From Bacillota bacterium (GTDB lineage: Bacteria; Bacillota; Clostridia; Acetivibrionales; DSM-1351): a stretch of 5,864 bases of DNA. Positions 1 through 5,700 of this stretch are shown here, in pieces; the first letter of the stretch is position 1, and each line of letters opens with the position of its first letter. Location: assembly GCA_023417285.1 (NCBI GenBank), contig JAEZFR010000224.1, positions 1 to 5,864 of the forward strand. Reading direction: 5' to 3'. The position numbers and the translations under genes were made by a program. The notes under the pieces are model-generated. The model searched no databases, had not been told where the DNA came from, and was given only the letters and a program-made list of their open reading frames with translations.

Positions 1-2
1 AC

Positions 3-1010
3 CTTCATACTGGTAGTGAGGACATTGCAATAATAGAACTAAAGAGAGTTGTTTCCAAGACTCCTGATTTTACAGAAGCGGTTGATTTGCTTGCGCTTTG
101 CTATGCATATACAAACCAATTAGATAAGGCTGAGGAGTTAGTCAACAAGGTAGGACTGCACAATAATGTTGAAAAGGCTTCAAAGTATTTAGATTACTTT
201 AATTCTTCAAATAAAAATACAAAAAATCCTGTTGCAATAGGTTCCACTACAAAAAACTCTCCCGCAAAGACAACTGTTAAAAAACCTGTTGCAAAAACTG
301 CAGAAAAAAAATCAACAAAGGAAGAGCAAGTTCCTGCAGAATATATGTTATTCAAAAAAATATTTTCTCTTTTTAAAAAGCCAGCTGTTGCTTTGTGTAT
401 GAGTATAATCAGTATTGTATTACTGGTACTTTCAGTTGGATTCTATCTGAAAGCACCAAGTGATGGATTAGATGATAATACAAAAGATGTTTCCGCTACC
501 GATACCACTACTGATACGAGGTATAATACTTTAGTGGAAGAAAACAAGTTACTGAAGGACCAGATAGAGGAACTTAACAATAAACTAAAAATGCAGGAGC
601 TTGACGGGTTATTGACAAATGTCTCAAGCCTTTATAATCAGAAAAAATATATTCAGGCGAGTGAGATACTTCTATCTATGTCAAATGAAACGCTAACAGG
701 GGATACACAAAAACGTTATGATAAATTAAAAGCTGATGTATATCCAAAGGCTGCAAGTCAACTTACTAATGATGGGGTTAAGTTGTATGGCAACAAAAAG
801 TATACTGATGCAATACAAAAGCTTGAGATGGTTTTTAAACTCGGAGATAAATGGGATTTCGGGGATAAAGCACTATATTCTCTAGGAAAGGCATATGCCG
901 ACACAGGGGAGACACAAAAATCTCTTGAAGTATTTAATAAGCTTATTAAGGACTACCCTAATTCAACTTATTTGAAATGGGCAGAGGCTAGAGTTAAAGC
1001 GGCACAATAG
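3..1010 (+). CDS. Single-pass membrane protein with TPR-like regions on both sides of the membrane (5' end missing)
   Basis: The frame is open from the first bases of the window, so the true start lies upstream; a TTG at 87 is internal, not a credible start. There are 335 visible residues. Residues about 6-51 form TPR-like helical pairs (ALCYAYTNQLDKAEELV). Residues 70-120 are a Lys/Thr/Pro/Ala-rich, probably disordered linker. Residues 128-149 are one hydrophobic membrane helix (ALCMSIISIVLLVLSVGFYL) preceded by a basic KKIFSLFKK stretch, which predicts N-in/C-out topology. Residues about 175-203 look like a coiled coil (EENKLLKDQIEELNNKL). Residues 250-335 hold two TPR units, the last close to consensus (ALYSLGKAYADTGETQKSLE), resembling the C-terminal TPR region of YbgF/CpoB-type envelope proteins. 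No catalytic motif is visible. The likely role is protein-protein scaffolding at the cell envelope, but the specific function is unknown. A terminator follows, so it is not in the downstream sigma operon. Confidence 0.85.
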   Translation, partial: LHTGSEDIAIIELKRVVSKTPDFTEAVDLLALCYAYTNQLDKAEELVNKVGLHNNVEKASKYLDYFNSSNKNTKNPVAIGSTTKNSPAKTTVKKPVAKTAEKKSTKEEQVPAEYMLFKKIFSLFKKPAVALCMSIISIVLLVLSVGFYLKAPSDGLDDNTKDVSATDTTTDTRYNTLVEENKLLKDQIEELNNKLKMQELDGLLTNVSSLYNQKKYIQASEILLSMSNETLTGDTQKRYDKLKADVYPKAASQLTNDGVKLYGNKKYTDAIQKLEMVFKLGDKWDFGDKALYSLGKAYADTGETQKSLEVFNKLIKDYPNSTYLKWAEARVKAAQ

Positions 1011-1078
1011 ATTTGCTTTATTGACGTATGAGTATAAGCATATTATATAGACATAAATAATGTAGCAGAAATATATAT

Positions 1079-1119
1079 AAAGCTTGGTAAGCATGTATTT
1101 GCTTATCGAGCTTTTATTA
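1079..1119 (+). terminator. Rho-independent terminator after the TPR membrane protein gene
   Basis: The left arm AAAGCTTGGTAAGCA (1079-1093) and right arm TGCTTATCGAGCTTT (1100-1114) pair over 15 bp, with two G-U wobbles and no bulges, around a 6-nt loop (1094-1099). A T-rich tail (TTTTATTATATT) follows directly. It lies about 70 nt after the stop at 1008-1010 and upstream of the sigma operon promoter region, so it separates the two transcription units. Confidence 0.9.
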
Positions 1120-1126
1120 TATTGAA

Positions 1127-1158
1127 GATAATGTTTTACTATTTTGAGATAATGTTTT
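1127..1158. repeat. Direct repeat of GATAATGTTTT, two copies 21 bp apart
   Basis: The 11-mer GATAATGTTTT occurs at 1127-1137 and again at 1148-1158. The starts are exactly 21 bp apart, about two turns of B-DNA. The flanks are partly alike too (TGAA before the first, TTGA before the second; CTA shortly after both). The repeat sits just upstream of the candidate ECF -35 element at 1165. It could be a tandem binding site for an activator or repressor, but in AT-rich sequence it could also be chance. Confidence 0.45.
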
Positions 1159-1164
1159 TTCTAA

Positions 1165-1193
1165 GCAACCTTTTTGTATGAAGTTGTATCTAA
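1165..1193 (+). promoter_or_regulatory. Candidate ECF-sigma promoter of the sigma operon
   Basis: GCAACCTTTTT begins at 1165, with the AAC core at 1167-1169. After 16 nt comes GTATCTAA (1186-1193). ECF promoters commonly have an AAC-containing -35 element (often followed by a T-run) and a CGT(C/A)-type -10 element about 16-17 nt later. Here the -10 core reads TGTATC rather than CGTC. Transcription would start near 1198-1200, giving a leader of about 20 nt that still contains the ribosome binding site. The placement suggests that the sigma factor transcribes its own operon. Confidence 0.5.
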
Positions 1194-1216
1194 TTCTATA
1201 GAAGGAAAGGAGGGGT

Positions 1217-1765
1217 ATGGTGGATGATAAAACCTTAGTTGATGCAATCGTAAATAAGAACAGTGCTGCATTAAAGGAAATGATGGATACATATGGCGAT
1301 AGGCTTTTAAAATCTGCCTACCTCATAACGAGAAATAATGAAACTGCCCAGGATGTTGTACAAGAAACCTTTACCAGTGCATATTTCAGTATGCGGCTTT
1401 TCAAAGGGGAAAGCAGGCTTTATACATGGCTTTACAGCATAATGCTAAATCATTGTAGGAAGGTTCTTCGTAATAGATGGCTTAGGAATGTAGATTATAC
1501 CAACGATGTACAACAAAAGAGCACTTCATATAGCCATAACTCAACTAATGGTATTGAAGTGAAACTCGACATTGAGAATGCATTGAACAGACTTCCTGAG
1601 AATTATAGAAAGTTAGCGGTATTGTTCTATTATGAGGACTTTACAATCAAGGAGATTTCTGAGATTACCGGAAAGAAAGAAGGCACAATAAAGAGCTCGC
1701 TTAGTAGGCTTAGAGTTATTATTAGAGAACATTTGGGGGGAGGAATAAGGTATGAGCAAGAATAA
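1217..1765 (+). CDS. RNA polymerase sigma factor, sigma-70 family, ECF subfamily
   Basis: This 182-residue protein has the size and two-domain layout of an ECF sigma factor. Region 2 spans about residues 25-92 and includes ETAQDVVQETFTSAYFSM followed by the aromatic/basic TWLYSIMLNHCRKVLRNR segment that recognises and melts the -10 element. A variable linker (about 93-116) is followed by region 4 (about 117-172: NALNRLPENYRKLAVLFYYE, then the helix-turn-helix FTIKEISEITGKKEGTIKSS with LSRLR) that reads the -35 element. Regions 1 and 3 are absent, as expected. AAAGGAGGGG at 1206-1215 is the ribosome binding site. It lies very close to the ATG at 1217, so the GTG at 1220 (MDDKTL... start) is an equally plausible or better-spaced start. 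The gene overlaps the next by 14 nt, and its C-terminal Gly-Gly-Gly is encoded by the downstream gene's ribosome binding site. The regulon cannot be told from the window. Confidence 0.95.
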   Translation: MVDDKTLVDAIVNKNSAALKEMMDTYGDRLLKSAYLITRNNETAQDVVQETFTSAYFSMRLFKGESRLYTWLYSIMLNHCRKVLRNRWLRNVDYTNDVQQKSTSYSHNSTNGIEVKLDIENALNRLPENYRKLAVLFYYEDFTIKEISEITGKKEGTIKSSLSRLRVIIREHLGGGIRYEQE

Positions 1766-2111
1766 TGAACATGCTGGATTGCAGGACGATATTATTAGGG
1801 AGATGGTGCATAAAGAGCTAGATAGTAAAGTAGAAGACATTTTTATGAATGACGAGCTAAAAGAACGTATAGTTTTATTAGTTAGTCACCAATCCTTATT
1901 TGCCAAAATCAAAACTAGCATTAACAACTTTCTTAATTACCAAATTCCCATTCCTATTCAGTTAGCAGCGTTTTGCTTAGCCATTGCCATTACCGTTGGT
2001 GGTTTTCTTTTATCGGAGTCATTTAGGGTTACAAGCCAGGATATTGAGGCTGCAAGAATACATATTCAAAGTTCAGGGGAAGGTGGCGCATATGAAAGTA
2101 GTCAAAATTAA
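1752..2111 (+). CDS. Putative anti-sigma factor, small single-pass membrane protein
   Basis: This 119-residue protein has a charged cytoplasmic N-terminal part (1-65, mostly predicted helix: DDIIREMVHKELDSKVEDIF), one membrane helix at about 67-87 (IQLAAFCLAIAITVGGFLL) and a short external tail of about 30 residues. The position directly after, and overlapping, an ECF sigma gene and the soluble-helix-plus-one-membrane-span layout are typical of anti-sigma factors. I see no HxxxCxxC zinc-binding anti-sigma (ZAS) motif; the only Cys lies inside the membrane helix. The assignment is therefore from context and topology, not from a recognised domain. The ribosome binding site GGGGGGAGG (1735-1743) lies 8 nt before the ATG inside the sigma gene. 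The 3' end overlaps the next gene by 20 nt. Translational coupling would keep sigma and anti-sigma balanced. It could instead be a small membrane partner of the third protein. Confidence 0.65.
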   Translation: MSKNNEHAGLQDDIIREMVHKELDSKVEDIFMNDELKERIVLLVSHQSLFAKIKTSINNFLNYQIPIPIQLAAFCLAIAITVGGFLLSESFRVTSQDIEAARIHIQSSGEGGAYESSQN

Positions 2112-4389
2112 GGTTAAATATTTACTTGGCATTCTTACACTTGTTATATTAGTTAGCCTTGCGAGCACCATCCTTTTACCCAAACTATTATACACTTCTG
2201 CCCAAGTATATACTGCAATAGGGCAAATAGATAAGGCTAACGCTATTTATAGTAGACTAGGGTTGGACTATCCAGGAAGCCCGGAAAGCGTAAAATCTCT
2301 CTACAACAGATGCGCACAGCAGTTTAATAGAAGCTTAAATCCATTAGATTTTTCAAGTGTATACTCTAGCGTTTCCAGCTTTGGAATGTCTCAAACGGGC
2401 ATGCTTATTAAAAATGAAGATTTAGAGAAAATCAACACAGAGTTTAATAAGATATATAAAAGTGCAAAACATAGTATGGATTTAGATAAGCTTAAAATGG
2501 CTGTCTCACTTAACAATTGGTTTGGAGGCAAAACAGGGGCTTCCATGGAGCTAATGCAGGACACAACAAAATCAAAATATAAACTAGTAGCAGAGGAAGC
2601 AAAATTGTACCTGTCAGTAATGTATATGCAGCTTGGAGATTATAGTAAAAGCAGAGCGATTATAGAAGAAATTAATTCCGAGAATACTGAGCTCAATAGT
2701 TCAACAAGCCTATTAAGCTGGTATATGGATGCTCTTGAGAACAAGACCCAGAAGCGTCGCCCCAATATATTGTATTCAACCGATAACAGACTCTTAGTGG
2801 ACATTAGCTTATTAATAAATGATATAGGTTTAATAAATAATAAAAGTTTCAATGAGAGTAATAATAGCAATAATGCTGGAAAAGGTATCATAAAGGGCAG
2901 AGTAATAATGGATGATCAGCCCGTGAAGGGTGTCATTGTTTCATTAACAAAGGTATCTATATTTGAGGGTGGCGGAATAGGGACTAGCTCTTTAGTAGAC
3001 TACGTTACAACAGTATCTTATGATGGAAGCTACAGTTTTATGAATATCCCTGAGGGGGATTATTTTATCTCTGTTGTTGCACCTTGGTTCATATTAAAGG
3101 ACGCTACTCCTATGTTCAATGGGACTATTACAAATAACAGGTATATTGCTTTAAAGGCAAACAATACAGCTGAAATAGACGTATATTTTAACAAACCTTT
3201 TAAAGTTAACATTAACCATTCTGATGCTGAAAAATTAGATATAAGCTGGGCAGCATACCCTAATGCGGCATATTACCAAATAAATACTGGTCCAATAATC
3301 AGCGGAACCAAAAACAGTAAGGATTTTTTCAATGCGACTTATTCTGAAATAACCAAGGAAACACAGTTTACAGTTGATATTAGAAAATATCAAGATACAA
3401 ATATGAGAAGCTATGGATACTCAGGGGGAAGTACTGACAGCAAATCATACATTGATGCACAATACATTCTTGGAAGCTTTTTCATTGGTGGTAAATATGG
3501 TTTGAGTGTGACAGCCTATGATAGTAAAGGTAATGTATTATCGACTGCAATTGCACCAAACTACTCTGTAATAGGCAGTTCCACAAGTTTAGCAGACAAT
3601 CTACTAATGGAAAGGAAATATACCCAAGCTATAGCTCAATACGAAAAGCAGATTAGTGAAAATCCTAGTGATACCCACTCAATCAGGGTGCTAGGCGTAC
3701 TATATAGTGTGGGCTTTGTGAGTGATGGAACGGGTAAAGATCTAAATAAGGCACTTCAATATTTTAGTCGTCTAAATAAAATTATACCTTCTGGATACAC
3801 CCGCTCATATTTAGCAGATATTTATCTTCAACTAGGTGACACAAAAAGGTCCATTGAAATTTATAAGGAAATGATAGAGAAAAATGATGAAAATTTAATT
3901 GATGCAGAGTATGGTTTGGTCAAAGCGTACACATATAATGGTCAATTCAGCAAAGCGCAGGAAGAAATGACAAAGCTGATAAATAGCCAGATGTCAACAT
4001 ATACGCCTGCAGAAGTTTATTTGATAAATATACTAGAAGGTGAACAGGGTGCTTATGAACAATTTATCGATAATGGCTATCTATTGGATGAATCAAAGCA
4101 GAAAATAAGGACATTTGCAAATAGCATTCCCACAAAGCAGTTTGAAGGTTTTTACACTCTAGTAAATACTGATGGAAGAGACGAGGCACAAAAATGGTTA
4201 AATGCTACTGATACTTCACAATATCAGCTGTATTATAAAGCCTTGCTTGCTATGACTATTGCAGACAAAAAAGAGGCGACTAAACAATTAAACGTTATTT
4301 TTCAAGAGCTAGCTAATATCAAAAATGGAGGGGACACCCTACAAGTAATTAAAACATTAGACAGAAATATAAGAAATCTTTTATCCTAA
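2092..4389 (+). CDS. Large membrane-anchored protein: TPR - beta-sandwich - Fn3-like - TPR, third gene of the sigma operon
   Basis: The start is placed at ATG 2092 (765 residues) because AAGGTGG (2080-2086) lies 5 nt before it. The frame stays open further upstream, but that extension runs through the anti-sigma gene and has no comparable ribosome binding site. Residues 1-10 are basic and 11-33 form one hydrophobic segment (YLLGILTLVILVSLASTILL), either a signal anchor or an uncleaved signal, which predicts an external body. A TPR-like unit follows at 37-66, helical sequence at 67-250 with another TPR-like pair near 168-198, and an Asn/Ser-rich linker at 250-264. Residues 265-368 resemble a carboxypeptidase-regulatory/Cna-B-like beta-sandwich (IIKGRVIMDDQPVKGVIVSL and YDGSYSFMNIPEGDYFISVV). 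Residues 369-495 look Fn3-like (LDISWAAYPNAAYYQI, KYGLSVTAYDSKGNVL). Residues 497-745 are repeated TPR-like units (RSYLADIYLQLGDTKRSIEI). No enzyme motif is seen. Sensor, scaffold or co-regulator of the sigma pair is an inference from operon position. Confidence 0.85.
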   Translation: MKVVKIKVKYLLGILTLVILVSLASTILLPKLLYTSAQVYTAIGQIDKANAIYSRLGLDYPGSPESVKSLYNRCAQQFNRSLNPLDFSSVYSSVSSFGMSQTGMLIKNEDLEKINTEFNKIYKSAKHSMDLDKLKMAVSLNNWFGGKTGASMELMQDTTKSKYKLVAEEAKLYLSVMYMQLGDYSKSRAIIEEINSENTELNSSTSLLSWYMDALENKTQKRRPNILYSTDNRLLVDISLLINDIGLINNKSFNESNNSNNAGKGIIKGRVIMDDQPVKGVIVSLTKVSIFEGGGIGTSSLVDYVTTVSYDGSYSFMNIPEGDYFISVVAPWFILKDATPMFNGTITNNRYIALKANNTAEIDVYFNKPFKVNINHSDAEKLDISWAAYPNAAYYQINTGPIISGTKNSKDFFNATYSEITKETQFTVDIRKYQDTNMRSYGYSGGSTDSKSYIDAQYILGSFFIGGKYGLSVTAYDSKGNVLSTAIAPNYSVIGSSTSLADNLLMERKYTQAIAQYEKQISENPSDTHSIRVLGVLYSVGFVSDGTGKDLNKALQYFSRLNKIIPSGYTRSYLADIYLQLGDTKRSIEIYKEMIEKNDENLIDAEYGLVKAYTYNGQFSKAQEEMTKLINSQMSTYTPAEVYLINILEGEQGAYEQFIDNGYLLDESKQKIRTFANSIPTKQFEGFYTLVNTDGRDEAQKWLNATDTSQYQLYYKALLAMTIADKKEATKQLNVIFQELANIKNGGDTLQVIKTLDRNIRNLLS

Positions 4390-4442
4390 TATTTTAAGTT
4401 TAATCATGGTTGTACTCTATACTATTTGCTCTAAATCGCTAA

Positions 4443-4448
4443 TATAAT
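4443..4448 (+). promoter_or_regulatory. Possible -10 element upstream of the patatin-like gene
   Basis: A perfect TATAAT lies 46 nt before the chosen start of the patatin-like gene, in a 105-bp gap. No good -35 hexamer is found at 16-18 nt upstream (17-nt spacing gives TACTAT), and there is no TGn extension. A weak or activator-dependent promoter is possible. No terminator is visible between 4389 and 4495, so read-through from the sigma operon is also possible. Confidence 0.3.
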
Positions 4449-4494
4449 ACAATAGGAACTTATGCTTTTTAGCGTTGGCGATGGAGGGAATGGT

Positions 4495-5586
4495 ATGAGC
4501 TTCGGCAATGTTGACGTTAACATTGTACTAAGTGGTGGAGGAATTAAAGGGTTAGCCTTTATAGGTGCATATGAGGAACTTGAAAATAACTTTAAAAGTA
4601 TTGGAAATATTGCAGGAGTATCTGCGGGGGCACTTGTTGGGGCGCTCATTGCAGCGGGCTATTCTTCTCGCGAATTAAAGAGTATCCTAAGCGATTTTAG
4701 CTTCTCAAATTTTATGGTCACTGAATCAGTATTGGACCGGTATATAGAGCAAAGGGTGCTTGAGGTAAACAATCAAAAAAGAGGCGGCCTTGATGATTTT
4801 TTATTATCACAGGATGCTGTTCCACAGATGCGATCTATTAGCAGAAGCAGCAACGAATTCCAAGGAAACCGTGGTAAGTTTATGGCAAACCTGATAGCCT
4901 ATAGCAAAAAAAATGCCTTTCTAAATGGTGAAGCACTAGAACAATGGGTAAGGACACTTCTTAACCAGAAGGGGATTAACACCTTTTCGGATTTGAGGGG
5001 TGGAATTGCTGACAAGGTAAACCCAAGGGGCTATAAACTAAGAATGACAGGAGTTGATACCAATTTAGGCAAGGTAATTGTACTACCAGACGATATAGTA
5101 TACTATAATATGGATCCAGACAAGCTTGATGTAGCAAAGGCAGTAAGAATGAGCACGTGCGTACCATTTGTGTTTGCTCCAGTAATACTTACGATGCAGG
5201 ATCATAATCATAAGAAAAAGCACTATATTATAGACGGTGGTGTATTGGATAACTTCCCGGTTTGGTTAATTGATAGTACGCAAACTAATCCTATTATAGG
5301 GTTGAAGCTAGAAGGTAAGGAACCAAAAGAGTTATCTACTGCAGAAAACATATTAATAAAGCTTATCTCTCATTCTCAGGATACAGGTGTGCCGAAGGAG
5401 GCCTACAACATTGACAATATAGCTCACATAAATACAGGAGATATTTCATTCCTGGATTTCGATATAACTGAGGAGCAGATGCAGTTTTTATACTATCAAG
5501 GTAAAACAGCAGTCCATAGTCTTTTATCGACAATGAAGAGCAAAAACACTAGAAAAAGCAATTCTAAACGTAGATTTTTGAGGTAA
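4495..5586 (+). CDS. Patatin-like phospholipase / lipid acyl hydrolase
   Basis: This 363-residue protein carries the full patatin catalytic signature. SGGGIKG (13-19) is the Gly-rich oxyanion-hole loop, GVSAG (41-45) is the GxSxG nucleophile elbow with Ser43, and DGG (247-249) supplies Asp247, the partner of the Ser-Asp dyad. The family hydrolyses acyl esters of phospholipids or related lipids. No signal peptide or membrane helix is seen, so it is predicted cytoplasmic. The C-terminal tail (about 348-363, KSKNTRKSNSKRRFLR) is very basic and could bind acidic membrane lipids (inference). Start 4495 is preferred because GGAGGG (4483-4488) lies 6 nt upstream; an in-frame ATG at 4462 has only a weak AGGA before it and would add 11 residues. 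It follows the sigma operon on the same strand with no visible terminator between, so co-transcription is possible but unproven. Confidence 0.92.
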   Translation: MSFGNVDVNIVLSGGGIKGLAFIGAYEELENNFKSIGNIAGVSAGALVGALIAAGYSSRELKSILSDFSFSNFMVTESVLDRYIEQRVLEVNNQKRGGLDDFLLSQDAVPQMRSISRSSNEFQGNRGKFMANLIAYSKKNAFLNGEALEQWVRTLLNQKGINTFSDLRGGIADKVNPRGYKLRMTGVDTNLGKVIVLPDDIVYYNMDPDKLDVAKAVRMSTCVPFVFAPVILTMQDHNHKKKHYIIDGGVLDNFPVWLIDSTQTNPIIGLKLEGKEPKELSTAENILIKLISHSQDTGVPKEAYNIDNIAHINTGDISFLDFDITEEQMQFLYYQGKTAVHSLLSTMKSKNTRKSNSKRRFLR

Positions 5587-5612
5587 ACCATGTTTGCTTT
5601 TTTGTTTTTTTT
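5581..5612 (+). terminator. Probable intrinsic terminator overlapping the patatin stop codon
   Basis: AGGTAAAC (5581-5588) pairs with GTTTGCTT (5592-5599) around a 3-nt CAT loop, with two wobble pairs. It is followed by a T-run broken by one G (TTTTTGTTTTTTTT). The stem is short and weak but the T-tract is long. The stop codon TAA (5584-5586) lies inside the left arm. It separates the patatin gene from threonine synthase. Confidence 0.55.
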
Positions 5613-5619
5613 ATTATAT

Positions 5620-5625
5620 TATAAT
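5620..5625 (+). promoter_or_regulatory. Possible -10 element for threonine synthase
   Basis: TATAAT lies just after the terminator T-tract, about 75 nt before the threonine synthase ATG. The region 16-18 nt upstream is an all-T stretch that matches the TTGACA consensus poorly, so this is a weak call. No T-box or other leader motif was recognised between it and the gene. Confidence 0.3.
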
Positions 5626-5700
5626 CCTTAAGAAATCTTCGAAAATACAATTTATGTAGCAATCTATGCTTCAAATTGGACTATGAAAGGAAAGATTATC

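Noticed and set aside
304..311. Run of eight A in the first gene as a possible slippage or phase-variation site
   Set aside because: Poly-A runs are common in Lys-rich genes of AT-rich clostridia, and the frame is intact on both sides.
1174..1202. SigA-type promoter TTGTAT - 17 nt - TATAGA overlapping the ECF candidate
   Set aside because: Both hexamers are imperfect, and transcription would begin near 1209, inside the ribosome binding site, leaving no usable leader.
1194..1203. 10-bp palindrome TTCTATAGAA between promoter and ribosome binding site of the sigma gene
   Set aside because: A 10-bp AT-rich palindrome is expected by chance in such DNA, and nothing else supports an operator here.
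1613..1840. Minus-strand open frame across the sigma/anti-sigma junction, and similar ones at 2640-2891, 4431-4649 and 4976-5167
   Set aside because: All lie opposite well-supported plus-strand genes and give low-complexity or unlike-protein translations, so they are shadows of the real genes.
1984..2091. Upstream extension of the large third protein to an ATG at 1984
   Set aside because: This stretch is the anti-sigma gene read in another frame. It lacks a good ribosome binding site, while ATG 2092 has AAGGTGG at suitable spacing followed directly by a signal-anchor sequence.
4437..4474. Inverted repeat CGCTAA / TTAGCG around the possible -10 element upstream of the patatin gene
   Set aside because: The arms are only 6 bp with a 26-nt gap. 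It would make an unstable hairpin and does not enclose the ribosome binding site.
4462..4494. Earlier in-frame ATG start of the patatin-like gene
   Set aside because: Only a weak AGGA lies before it, whereas ATG 4495 has GGAGGG 6 nt upstream. The extra 11 residues are not needed by the fold, since the catalytic Gly-rich strand starts soon after 4495.
5648..5678. Imperfect hairpin CAATTT...AGCA/TGCT...AAATTG in the threonine synthase leader
   Set aside because: The short AT-rich arms are interrupted by an internal loop. There is no T-box sequence, leader peptide or adjacent terminator to make it a regulatory element.
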